Below are positions 10,990 through 22,748 of a stretch of DNA of 64,000 bases, one piece after another; positions within the stretch are counted from its first letter, which is position 1; each line of letters opens with the position of its first letter. Below the pieces are notes generated by a model. That model saw only the letters and a list, made by a program, of their open reading frames with translations, ran no database searches and had not been told where the DNA came from. Location of the stretch: NCBI RefSeq assembly GCF_019320115.1, contig NC_089584.1, positions 78,311,260 to 78,375,259 on the forward strand, in the 5' to 3' direction. The position numbers and the translations under genes were made by a program. Origin of the DNA: Miscanthus floridulus. Taxonomy: Eukaryota; Streptophyta; Magnoliopsida; Poales; Poaceae.

Positions 10990-13900
10990 CTAAAACAAAC
11001 TCTCAGAGCCGATTGCTTGCATCGGTTGTTGGCTTTCATTGCTGATCTTAATGAAGCCTCCTTCCCATAACTTGCCAGAAAAGCATTTGAAGTCTCCTAG
11101 TTCCTAGAAGGCTAGATCAGCTATTGCGATGCTCATAGACTCATCAGCGCAAACTAGCTCGACATCATCTCCATGCCATTGGATCAAACACTGATACCTG
11201 GTCGATGGTACACAACAATTCACATGAATCCAATCACGACCAAGGAGCAAACTGTATGACCCTTTTCCATCAATGACGAAGAATATGGTGAGCAGAGTCT
11301 TACTTCTGATTGTTAGTTTTATGTTTATTGCCCCCTGGGTCTTAGATGCATTGCCTCTAAAATCCTTAAGCATCATGTTAGTCTCCATCAGATCTTTTGG
11401 TCCCTTGCCTAGTTTACGAAAAGTGATGTAAGGCATAAGATTGACAGAAGCACATCTATCCACTAACATCTTGTTCATTGGCTTCCCATCAACAAAACCT
11501 TTCTTATATAAAGCCTTTAAGTGCCGATGTTTGATTGGTTTATCAAATATTGCTTGTTGTTCAACCATCAACTTGGCAATTATGTCTTCATACTCCAATT
11601 CATCAAAATCTGAATACACTTCTTGATTTGTCGGAGCTCTGAATTCTGATGGCAATAGAAAAGCCATTTGGATATTAGCCAATGGTTGCTTTCTATCGGC
11701 TGTTTGCTTAGTACGCCATACTTGAGGTTTACCGGGTGCCTGAGCCTGTTTCAACTCTTTATTCCTTAAGCATCGCACCCTTCTCTTCTGGCTTCTTATT
11801 AAACCTCCTGGACACCATTGGCCTTCCTACCAAACATATTTTCTTTCATTGCCTTCTTCTTCATAATCAGCCCAGTCTTGGTCCACAACATGTTTTCTAA
11901 GCTGAATATGAACACTTTTATTTTTTAAGCGTCGATCCATATTATTATGATGATATGCATCTTGAGTATGGATAGATCGGTAGTTGGTTTGAGATTGCCT
12001 AAACTCCCAATATTGATTGCTACATTCTAGACAGTCATATCTGGTAGGCAACTTCAAACCTTCATTCCAGCAATGTCTGAAGAAATGATAATTCCAATGT
12101 GATTCTGCTTGCTTCCTTTCGTATCTCTCTTTTTCTAGTTGATGCTGGTATTCTTGATCCTTTAAGCAATGCTGATAATCCTTTTCCTTCTATCGCTGCC
12201 ACGTATGCAACAGGATCCGAGATGTAACTCGCGGCTTTGCCGACCCATCTTTTGACGTTTACCCCTGCTCATATCGGCTCTTTTTCTTAGCGCAACGTGT
12301 TCTAATTTCTCTGTACTCGTCAGCCAATATTTGCATCTTGGGATCGACCATTCTAGCTTCTCTTGATTTGGCTGATGTTAGGACTTTAGTCTTTCCTTTG
12401 AGTAGCCCAACATCAACCATGTTTTGATCTCCTAGGAAAGGATTATCATCAACTTTCATTTTTCATGACGTATCAAAATTGAGCCTTCCTTGCTGAATAG
12501 CCCTCTGTATACGTTGTTGGAAGATTCTGCGTTCATTAGTGGAATGAGAAGTGGCATTATGGAACTTATAGAACTTCTTATTCTTCAACTGATCAAGGGG
12601 CAACATAACATGGCCATCGAGCAACTTGATCTGCCCCTTCTCAAGCAAGAAATCGAAGAGCTTGTCTGATTTTGTGACGTCAAAGTCATAGCTCTCCTCG
12701 ACTCCTCTTCCCCAAGGATTCAGCACCATTACTGTTTTCTAGCCCCAATTCCATTCAGCTACGGCAACCTCTTGTTCTTCTTCATAGCCGTCATCAACTG
12801 AGTATAGATTGTAAGCTTCAGTCACTTTGTTACTCTTCTGAAATCAGGTATCTCTGTGCACACTCTGGAATTGGCTATTGAGCGCTACCATTCATTGAGC
12901 CAATTGACCTAAGTTGTCAAATTCTTGTCCTAGCAGCTTTTCTTTCTACATTGGTAGCATTCCTTGAATAGCTAAAGCAGCTAGTTGATCATCAGCCAAG
13001 TTTAATGAGAAAAACAAGTTCCTAGTCTCTCAGAACCTCTGAAGAAACTTAGTGCCCAATTCATTAGTCTTATGCCTTATAGTTCTCAAATCAGTTATCT
13101 TCTTTTTCCTAGTCCTAGTGTAAAAATATGTATAAAACTTCTTCTCCAGGTCAGCCCAATTAGCAATGGAATTGACTAGCAATGATGAAAACCAAGTGAA
13201 GGCTGGCCCTGATAGGGACAAGGAGAAGAAATGAACTCGATGGGCATCCTCAACTGATGCTTCACCTAATTGTGTAAGATACCGACTAACATGTTTTATT
13301 GTGCTTGTACTGTCTTGGCTAGTGAACTTAGTGAACTTTGGGAGCTTGTAATTTGCAGGAAGAGCGACCAAATCATAATATTCTGGATATGGGCGTTTGT
13401 ATGAGAAGGTCATCCCTTTTGGCTTTAGACCGAATTGATTCTTCATCATCTTGGTCACCCTCTGCAGCAACTCATCAGCATTTGAATTTGGATTTCTCTG
13501 CACCTGCTAACCCATTTATGGATTAAAATCCCGTGTGCCTTGGTACCCTGGATTCAAAATCATGTGAAGGGTGTTATAATCTGTGCCATAGTGATACCCT
13601 TATGGAATCTCTATCTACTAGGTCCTTTGCTAGCTTGCTGCTTGAAGTCTCTGATTATAGACATAAGGATCTATATCTCTACGGATCCTTTGAATTTAGG
13701 GTGCTATTTTTTGAACCGACGACGGTATGTGGCCTGATGTGCCAAAATCGATCATCTAGTTCTGACCTTGCCCCATCGGCTGTTGCACATGCTGTACTAA
13801 CGGTCCAAGATTATACTATATTTGATTTGTAGTAGTACCTTGAGCTTATTCAGATGAACTCTGAGCTGCCTGGACATCACCATTACCAGCTGGTGCTGCT

Positions 13901-14312
13901 TCTTGATGGCTAGTACTGACTTAATTAGTCCCTTGGGTCGACAGATCTAGAATGTTGTAATAAGCCGGCCCAACTTGACCAACTAAAAAACCATGAATCG
14001 CTTCTTTCATGGCGTTGTGGAATGTGTCCAAGAAAGCTTCATTATGGCTTGATATGGCATCACGAACAAATTTGTCTACAACTTCTATAAAGAAACACCT
14101 ATCTTCAGCTTCAGATGTATCTATCTGGCCATGTAATAGAACTCTTGGTATAGGAAATTTCTGAACAATTGTATTGTCATGTGTTTTGGTGTGTAGGACA
14201 ACAAACATTTGCTCTGAAATTCTTCTGTAGCTTTGCCAATGACATATTTATCTCCATCAGGTAGATCTTCATAGTGTATCATAAGGATATCGTTGTTGTT
14301 GTGAACCGCCAT
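10990..14312 (-). pseudogene. gag-pro: gag-protease polyprotein of non-autonomous gypsy (broken)
   Basis: Starts with ATG at 14312 (MAVHNNNDILMIHYEDLP), shifts frame once near 14200, then stays in a single frame with several stops to a clean stop at 10990, about 1100 codons. The capsid-like block lies near 13030-13503 (FFSLSLSGPAFTWFSSL, typical of gypsy gag). The aspartic protease lies near 11104-11600; where an active enzyme has an Asp-Ser/Thr-Gly type motif this copy reads VDRCASVNLMPY, so the site looks damaged, while the later LLLGRDWIH block is kept. Nothing of pol follows. The 5' leader (14313-14495) includes the GGCACGCTCGGTGGGACC stretch typical of the start of this gypsy group's internal region. 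Confidence 0.75.
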
Positions 14313-14495
14313 GACGATTGTGGGGTCCCACCGAGCGTGCCAGAAACGTGTGTTGACATGAAATTTCATCCCATGCCGAAGACACACGAGCAAGCCGAAA
14401 GGGTCCGCTCGATGGAGCTAGAGATCTGCCTAGCTTCAGCGCAGGGGTGGTCGATCGTGCACGCTCCTCCCGAGACGTGCCAGTCAATTTGACCC

Positions 14496-16148
14496 TGCAA
14501 TTGACAAGGAGAGAAAGTTTATTAGTAATTTAGGGTGGAACGTGCCGGTGTTGCCAGACAGTCCCGAATGTGCATCTCTGAGAGCCGATATGAAAGGAGA
14601 TTGACTAAATAGTCGATTCTAGCATATTCATAAGAATAAATCGGTTAAAGTTCATGGGGTTGTGTAAGAAGAATCGGTTATTGTTCAGGATGAATATCAT
14701 TATTTAGACAAATATTGATCAATGGCAATAAGATATTAATAATAATTAGCTTATACTAAGCCAATGACTGCAGATAACTGAACCCCTTTATAAAAGAAAC
14801 AATTCATCATCATTCAACCATATAATAGAGATAAATCTAATAAACATATTAGATCTCATCTATCGCTATGACTAGTGGAGCATGAGGCAGAATCATGCAG
14901 GCCATAGGAACAACAATAGACTCGATGACCCTAACTTATTACCAATATCAGTGGAGCATGAGGCAGAATCATGTAGGCCATAATACAATAATAAGATCAT
15001 GGGGCTGACACATCTTTCAACCCATCGCTACTTCAATGGTCTCGTGATGTGAACTATTCGTGAAAGCACTCGATATCGGCTAAAACAGCCGATTCAGGCA
15101 TAGCGCACAATTAAGGTCATGCCCTCTCATAAACAGATCTACCAAATAACGATCCCCACTCCACGGTGCTAATAGTGGGGTGTGAGGCAGAATCACATAG
15201 GCCATCATAACAGGCCATGAAATGATTTTCGCTAGCCAATAGATCTACTAAAGATCAGACACGTCTTAACCGCATGCTATGCGCGATCAAAATTGATATA
15301 AAACAGCCGATAAAACATAAATCATCATTTAAAGTGTAGATTAGATCAGTTTAGATTAACAAACGATGGGTTAAAAAGGATATAAGGTCAATCTAGATCA
15401 ATCCCAATCGGGCGAAGTGATATTGCTGTAATTAAATAAACAATGGAAGCAATAAGCAATATCGGTAACTTAATGAATCTATCCAAAGGAACAACACCCT
15501 TAGATAGAGCCAATAACTTAACCATAATCTAGTTTGAGCAGTGGAGATCGACCAAATTGATGCAGCCATACTTGAACTAGACAAGAGTCGATAACTAACT
15601 TATACCAGAGTCGCAGTGGAGGTCGACCGCATCGATGTAGCCGTACGAATAGAGGTATAAGCCATGATGGTACTTACAGACAAGCAGTGGAGGTCAACCA
15701 GATCGATGCAGCTATACTTGCTGAAGAACTCATTAAGATCTACTCTACTCCTACTCCTAAGGGTGGCCGAAGCCAAAAAAAAGTAAATAACTGGTATTTG
15801 ATTGATTATGTGTTTTTTACAATAGCCGGGGTTTGATATTTATACCTGGGACCTGTGCATGACTCCCATCTAAGTATGACTCATCATGATCTTTGACTCT
15901 AGAGGAAACATTCTAAATTTAAGATAACTTGGACTCTAATCTTTCTCTTTTTGTAGAGTCCAACATGCTTTGTCCTGGCGCCGATCGTATCCTTTGTCAT
16001 TATCTGCTGGCGCTGCCTGAAGAAAGTCGATTCTAGTGCTGCATTCGAATCAGCCGGATTCGATCTGCATGCAATTGATTCCTTGATGACATGATCTTGG
16101 GAGCTTTTTGAGTCCTTGCAACTCTTCTTCCAAATTTTCGTGTAAACA
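14496..16148 (-). repeat. 5' LTR of non-autonomous gypsy
   Basis: Minus-strand LTR from TGTTTACA (16148) to a probable ...TTGTCAATTGCA end at 14496, about 1.65 kb. The right edge is fixed by comparison with the 3' LTR; the left edge is chosen as a TG..CA boundary and is less certain. Carries the same three 74-bp-spaced GTCGACC motifs (about 15540-15710) and a conserved TATA. Confidence 0.65.
15837..15844 (-). promoter_or_regulatory. TATA box of non-autonomous gypsy 5' LTR
   Basis: TATAAATA on the minus strand, at the same LTR position as 8546-8553. Confidence 0.5.
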
Positions 16149-17720
16149 AGACTAGAGGCGCGGGCACCATCCCACTCTCGGTTGGGACCACAGGGTCACC
16201 AAGGAGGAGGACAACGAGTACCAGCCCACTCCCGTCTAGGGCCACAGAGTAACCAGAGTAAGAATCAGGGTGCTGCACAATCGGCTTATCATGGGCACCA
16301 GTACAGCAATAGGGAAGGCAAAGGTGAGTCCGAGTACAGAGAGGCTGGCATCTCACAGGATAGGTTCCCATGTTTCTCTAATAGACTACTCTATGTCCGG
16401 CTTCCCTACAAGTTCAAGCCGTCCAACCATACCAAGTATGATAGGAAGACAGAACCCAACCAATGGATGTGCATCTACTCTTAGTCCATCAAGTTGGTAG
16501 GCGGCGGCGATGACATCAAAGTGTTATATTTTCCGATGGCACTCGACATTGTGCCCCTCGCCTGGTTTTATAAGCTACGAGCCCACACCATCGATACTTG
16601 GGGGACAGCTTCAACGCAAATTCTATAAAAATTTTTATGGCATCCTCACCCACCCAAGTACTTAGAATGAGCTTAGAACTTACAAGCAGAAACCAAATGA
16701 AACCTTCTAGCAATATTATCGCCACTTTGCTGATTTACGAGCCCAAGTCTATGATATCACAGATAGGGAAGTAATAGATCACTTTGTCGATGGGATGAAA
16801 TATAAGTGGCAGTTTGAAAAATTCTACGACAATAATCCAGACACCATCGAGGAATTTAAGCATACAGTATAGAAGATGATTGCATCTGAAGAGCGTACTC
16901 GCGAATGATTCCCACACAGCCAACAAGACAAAGGTTACAACCCCTGAAGCAATCATGGTGGATAGTCTAGTAGAAAGAGAGGACCCGACAACACTCTTGC
17001 TTCCATGGACAGGTCCAAGAAGTCTAACAAAAATAACAAGAAGTATGAAGACCTCAAGAATCTACCCTGCCCTTTCCACAAGAACACCAAGCACACGGCG
17101 GTCGAGTGCAGACAACTCCAAGAACTAGGTTTCTATGGCAAAAGCAATAAGGGCAAGGGTAAAGCTGATAACAACAAAGATGGAGATGACAACGCTAACC
17201 CTAGCTTTCAAAAGTCTAAGTGTCAAATTGCAGTATACTTTGCAAGGCTACCGACTTCATCAAACAAGCACTTAGGAAAGTTGGCTCTTTGGGACATCAT
17301 GGCAAGAGAGCCCTCAACACCAAAATACCTTAATTGGTCCGAGTACCCAATCTAGTTTTCTAGAAAAGATCAATGGACTAACATGACTAACGCCAGCCAC
17401 TATCCACTCGTCTTGGGTCCAACAATAGCTAGCATAACAGTCCCCAAGGTCCTGATCGATGGCAGCGCATGATTGAATATAATATTTGCAAATATGCTAA
17501 AGAAGATAGGCCTAGACTTTACTAGTCTACTCATCCCCACTGACGCCCCTTTCTATGGGATAGTACCCATCAAGGCTACCATGCCACTAGGACAAATCAC
17601 ATTCTCGGTAACATTTGGCAACCCAAACAATTTCCGAACAGAGTTCATCAAGTTCGAGGTGGCTGACTTTGAATCATCATACCATGCTATCTTTGGTCGA
17701 CTTACTTTAGCCAAGTTCAT
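16149..17720 (+). pseudogene. gag-pro: gag-protease fragment of a plus-strand gypsy element (broken)
   Basis: Plus-strand remnants of a gypsy polyprotein with many stops and frame changes. Recognisable pieces: a capsid N-terminal region around 16380-16560 (YKFKPSNHTKYDRKTEPNQW, then FPMALDIVPLAWFYKLRA), a nucleocapsid-like CPFHKNTKHTAVEC zinc motif near 17067-17110, and a retropepsin-like C-terminal part at 17473-17720 (GIVPIKATMPLGQITFSVTFG, then FEVADFESSYHAIFGR). The protein stops abruptly after AKFM, where Sirevirus LTR sequence begins at 17721. No polymerase follows. It is the host of both the minus gypsy (left) and the Sirevirus (right). Confidence 0.7.
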
Positions 17721-18383
17721 GGATGCACCCTGCCAGCATCCGGTCACTTTCAGCACCAGCGTCCGGTCGAAGACCGAAATGCGCGCTCACTGCTACAACT
17801 GACCGGACGCGCCGGTCCAACAGAGACCAATGTCCTGTCACTTACAGTGACCTCCGTCTTTTCTGTCTAGGGCGCTGGTGGCACCGTCGGACTGTCCACA
17901 CCACTCCACCAGTGAAGTTTCCTACCCTTGCTCAAATGTGCTAACCACCAAGTGTATCACCTTGTGCACATGTGTTAGCTTATTTTCACAAATATTTTCA
18001 AGGGTGTTAGCACTCCACTAGATCCTAAATGCATATGCAATGAGTTAGAGCATCTAGTGGCACTTTGATAACCGCATTTCGATACAAGTTCCACCCCTCT
18101 TAATAGTACGGCTATCGATCCTAAATGTGATCACACTCGCTAAGTGTCTCGATCACTAAAATAAAATGGCTCCTATAATTTTACCTTTGCCTTGAGCCTT
18201 TTGTTTTTCTCTTTCTTCTGTTCCAAGTTTAAGCATTTGATCATCACCATGCCATCACCATCGTCATGATCTTCGCCATTGCTTCATCACTTGGAGTAGT
18301 GCTACCTATCTTATAATCACTTTGATAAACTAGGTTAGCACTTAGGGTTTCATCAATTAACCAAAACCAAACTAGAGCTTTCA
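17721..18383 (-). repeat. Truncated 3' LTR of Sirevirus
   Basis: Matches 26190-26864 of the 5' LTR; begins on the minus strand with TGAAAGCTCTAG at 18383. Breaks off at 17720/17721 against the gypsy protease, with only GG shared at the junction. One visible LTR-LTR difference is a 12-bp indel near 17900. Confidence 0.85.
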
Positions 18384-19504
18384 ATCTCCCCCTTTTTAGT
18401 AATTGATGACAACCCTTTCACAAAGATATGAATTGAGATTTAATTGAATTCATGTTGCTTGCCCAAGCATATTTACCATGTGTAAAATAATATGGACAAG
18501 TTTCATGAACTCCAAATGGTAGCAATTGCTCCCCCTACATACGTGCTAAGAGTTTGGATTGTAGCTTGCACATATGCTTAGATAGGAAATATAGGAGACA
18601 ATTTCTACCAAATGATGCTAAGGTATAAGAGATGGATCTTTGAAGCGTGATACCAATCGGAGTGCACCAATATACCATCCTTAGCACCATTAGTAACTAG
18701 ATATACACAAAAACTAGAATACCCCATGAGATCAATATTACAAATAACAGTCTAGTTTCCAAAGAATGAACACAGGCCTAGTTACTTTAGCCTATGCATG
18801 CTAGTTTTTCATTTCAACATTCAAAACTACAACTAGCATACACCACACAAACATGGATATTGAAATTAAGAACTTGTTCCATGCAAGCAAATATATGAAA
18901 TGCACATTCAAATGCATCATACAAGTTTATGAGCTTGCTCCCCCTACTTGTGTGCTCAAAATTTTAATTGATCCCTTTCTTTTATCATATCTCTCCCCCT
19001 ATGTCATATACTCCCCTATCACTCATATCTTTGTTTCTCTCCCCCTTTGTCAACAATTAGCACAAAAGGTGAGCTTAAATTATAGATAGGTTGGGGTAAA
19101 ACCATGTGAAATGAGGATCATTTTCCTAATTTGGTTCAATCTAGATTACTTGCAAAAGATATTTAACTCGGTTTGATCCAAGGACAAGCTTCTTCACACC
19201 TCCAAATATGGGTTATCTTGTACCATGTTGAGTTAAACACTTGTAGCTTATTTCCTAGATCAAACACTAGGTTTACAAGCCCACAAACATGTCATATGCT
19301 ACCACTAGATCATTTCAAACATACAAGCAATAGTGGTACCATACAAGCATCAAATTCATTTGATTTTCATGAATGAGCCTATTCAAGTGTGAAATATGTC
19401 TAGATGCACTAATCATGTCCTTAGCAAGGATGTATGCTATGCCAATCAACTTTTACATTGGATTGCTCGAAGGAGAGGCATGTCATATAAGTTGGAGGGG
19501 TGCA
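18384..19504 (-). other. Sirevirus 3' non-coding region with multiple polypurine tracts
   Basis: Between the pol stop and the LTR. The LTR-proximal PPT reads CTAAAAAGGGGGAGAT on the minus strand (18384-18399). Further GGGGGAG tracts appear at about 18528, 18938, 18991 and 19039. Repeated PPTs upstream of the 3' LTR are a described Sirevirus trait. The region aligns in order with 33380-33995 of the second Sirevirus. No protein-like ORF. Confidence 0.8.
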
Positions 19505-22500
19505 TCAACACATATTGGAGAAGTCAAGTATGTTCAATTCATTCCTTAGCTTGCAAAACCTCTTTTCATCAAGTGGCTTGGTGAATATGTCAGCAAGTTG
19601 ATCTTCGGTACCCACACTCTCTATGCAAATGTCCCCTTTTTGTTGGTGATCTCTTATGAAGTGATGACGGACATCTATATGCTTTGTTCTTGAGTGTTGA
19701 ACCGGGTTGTTGGTGAGCTTTACAGCACTTTCATTGTCACATAGCAATGGCACTTGCTTGAACTTGATTCCAAAATCACTCAAAGTGGCCTTCATCCAAA
19801 GTAATTGTGCACAACAACTACCGTCCGAAATGTACTCCGCTTCGGCGGTTGAAAGTGCTACACTATTTTGCTTCTTTGATGACCAAGACATAAGTGATCT
19901 TCCCAATAGTTGACATGTGTCCGATGTGCTCTTTCTCTCAACTTTGCATCCCGCATAATCAGAGTCCGAATATCCAATCAACTCAAATCTTGCTCCTTTG
20001 GGATACCATAATCCAACATTTTGTGTATGCTTCAAGTACCTCAATATTCTCTTTGTTGCCTTCAAATGACTTTCTCTTGGTGAGGCTTAAAATCTAGCAC
20101 ACATGCATACACTAAACATCACATCCAACCTTGATGCGGTCACATAGAGTAGGCTTCCAATCATAGACTGATACATCTTTTGATCCACCATGTTGCCACT
20201 AGCATCACTATCCAAGCTTCCACTTATCCCTATTGGTGTACTAATAGCTTTAGCATCATCCATTCCAAACTTCTTGAGCATGTCCTTGATATACTTGCCT
20301 TGACTCACAAATGTGTCATTCTTCATTTGCTTGATTTAAAGACCAAGGAAGTAGCTAAGCTCTCCAATCATGGACATTTCAAACTCATTAGCCATCATTT
20401 TGCTAAACTCCTCACAAAATTCTTGATTTGTTGACCCAAAAATGGTATCATCAACATAGATTTGCATCACAAACAAGTCATTTCCAAGCTTCTTGGTGAA
20501 GAGAGTGGTGTCAACCTTTCTCATCTTGAATCCCTTAGAGAGTAGGAAATCCCTCAATCTCTCATACCATGCTCTTGGTGCTTGTTTCAATCCATACAAA
20601 AACTTTCTCAACTTGTAAACATGGTTGGGTTTCTTTTCATCTTCAAAACCAGGAGGTTGTTCAACATAAACAAGCTCATTGATGTACCCATTGAGAAATG
20701 CACTCTTCACATCTATTTAGTACAACTTGATGTTGTGGGCACAAGCATAGGCTAACAAGATCCTAATTGCTTCCAATCTTGCAACCGGGGCATATGTTTC
20801 TCTAAAGTCAAGACCTTCAACTTGAGTGTAACCTTCAGCTACTAATCTTGCTTTGTTCCTTATTACTATCCCATCTTGATCTTGCTTGTTCCGAAAGACC
20901 CACTTGGTTCCAATCACATTATGATCCTTAGGCCTCTCAACTAACTCCCATACTTGATTTCTTGTGAAGTTGTTTAGCTCTTCATGCATAGCATTGACCC
21001 AATCAATATCCTTCAAAGCTTCATCTATCTTCTTAGGTTCAATGGATGACACAAAAGAGAAATGCTCACAAAATGAGGCCAATCTTGATCTAGTTTGCAC
21101 ACCTCTTGAAATATCACCAATTATAGTGTCTAATGGATGATCTCTTATAACATTGATTGGTTGGAGCACTTGCACTTGATTGCTAGCTTTTGATTGATCA
21201 CTTGGTTGAGATGATGAACTAGCCACTTATTGATCTTGCCCATTGTCATCACTAGTGCTTACTTGGATTTGATCATGAGAACCACTAGCTTGCACATTTG
21301 AGGTAGAGAGCACTTGATTCTTGTCATCTTCAATATCAATCATCTCTCTAGGCCTTAACTCACCAATGTCCATGTTTCTCATTGCCTTGATCAATTGAGT
21401 GCCTTTCACATCATCTAGATTCTCATCTTCCTCTTGAGAACCATTTGTTTCATCAAACTCCACATCATGAACCTCCTCAAGAGTACCACTAGCCAAATTC
21501 CAAACTCTATAAGCCTTGCTAGTAGTGGAGTAACCAAGCAAGAAACCTTCATCACATTTCTTTTCAAACTTGCTCAATCTAGTGCCTTTCTTTAATATGT
21601 AGCATTTACAACCAAATACCCAAAAGTATGCTATGTTTGGCTTTCTTCCATTCAAAAGCTCATAAGGTGTCTTCTCCATCATGGGGTGATAATAGAGTCA
21701 GTTGCTATAATAGCAAGCTGTGTTGATTGCTTCGGCCCAAAATGAATGACTCACATTGTACTCACTCAACATTGATCTTGCCATGTCAATCAAAGTTCTA
21801 TTCTTCCTTTCAACTAAGACATTTGATTGAGGAGTGTACTTGGCCGAGAATTGATGTCTAATTCCAAATTCATCACACAACTCATCAATTCTAGTGTTCT
21901 CGAATTCACTACCATTGTCACTTCTAACTTTCTTGATGGTTGTTTCAAACTCATTGTGAATGCCCTTGACAAATGATTTGAATGTTGCAAACACATCACT
22001 CTTGTCAACAAGAAAGAACATCCATGTGTATCTAGTGAAATCATCCACAATCACAAATCCATATTTGTTTCCACCAATGCTTGTGTATGTGGTTGGACCA
22101 AACAATTCCATGTGCATCAACTCAAATGCCTTAGATGTACTCATCATGCTCTTCTTAGGATGTGTGTTACCAACTTACTTTCCGGCTTGACATGCACTAC
22201 ATAGCTTATCTTTTTCAAATGTGACATCTTTCAAGCCTCTAACTAAATCATGCTTGATCAACTTGTTCAATTGTTTCATTACAATATGACCAAGCCTTCT
22301 ATGCAATAACCAACCCATGCTAGACTTAGTGATCAAACATGTTAACAATTGAGCTTCTCTAGCATTGAAATCAACTAAATATAGATTCTCATATCTAAAA
22401 CCTTTGAATATCAAGTTAGAGCCATCTACACTTATGATCTCTACATCATCCACACCAAATATGCATTTGAAACCAAGATCACATAATAGAGCTACCGACA

Positions 22501-22720
22501 ATAGGTTGAAGTTCAAGCTCTCTACTAGTAGCACATTGGAAATGCTCAAGTCATTGGATATTGCAATCTTACCAAGCCCTTTGACCTTGCCTTTGCCATT
22601 GTCACCAAATGTGATACTATCAATCCCATTGCTCTTGTTCTCATTGATTGAATTGAACATTCTTGGATCACCGGTCATGTGTTGTGTGCACCCACTATCA
22701 AGCACTCAATGCCTTCCTCC
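19505..22720 (-). pseudogene. pol: Sirevirus pol: protease, integrase, reverse transcriptase, RNase H (broken)
   Basis: All pieces lie in one frame, interrupted by about six stops and no internal frameshift. In order: retropepsin LDSGCTQHMTGD (~22700); integrase zinc domain with H..H and CSACQAGK (~22180-22320); integrase core (21698-22147) with RSDNGSEF and VLVERKNRTL, but HMELFGP where the first catalytic Asp is expected, so the triad is Glu-Asp-Glu here; RT (20336-21226) with KWVFRNK and the YVDD active site in MQIYVDDTIF; RNase H (19505-20065) with SDSDYAG, STAEAEY and CDNESAV, ending ADIFTKPL. This is the enzyme set for reverse transcription and integration of the element. Stops make it inactive. 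Gag lies upstream in another frame. Confidence 0.9.
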
Positions 22721-22748
22721 AGCTTTATAAATGACCTACAAAAGAAGA

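Larger units (their letters stand above)
7656..16148 (-). mobile_element. Non-autonomous gypsy element: gag-protease plus convergent antisense gene
   Basis: Two matching LTRs (7656-8857 and about 14496-16148) enclose a broken gag-protease frame on the minus strand (14312 to 10990) and a broken spliced gene on the plus strand (about 9214-10484). No reverse transcriptase, RNase H or integrase is present; the gag-protease frame ends cleanly after the protease with only about 2.1 kb left before the 3' LTR. The element would have depended on an autonomous partner. The 3' LTR lacks its last part, so only the right-hand flank (AGACT at 16149) is a candidate target site. Confidence 0.8.
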
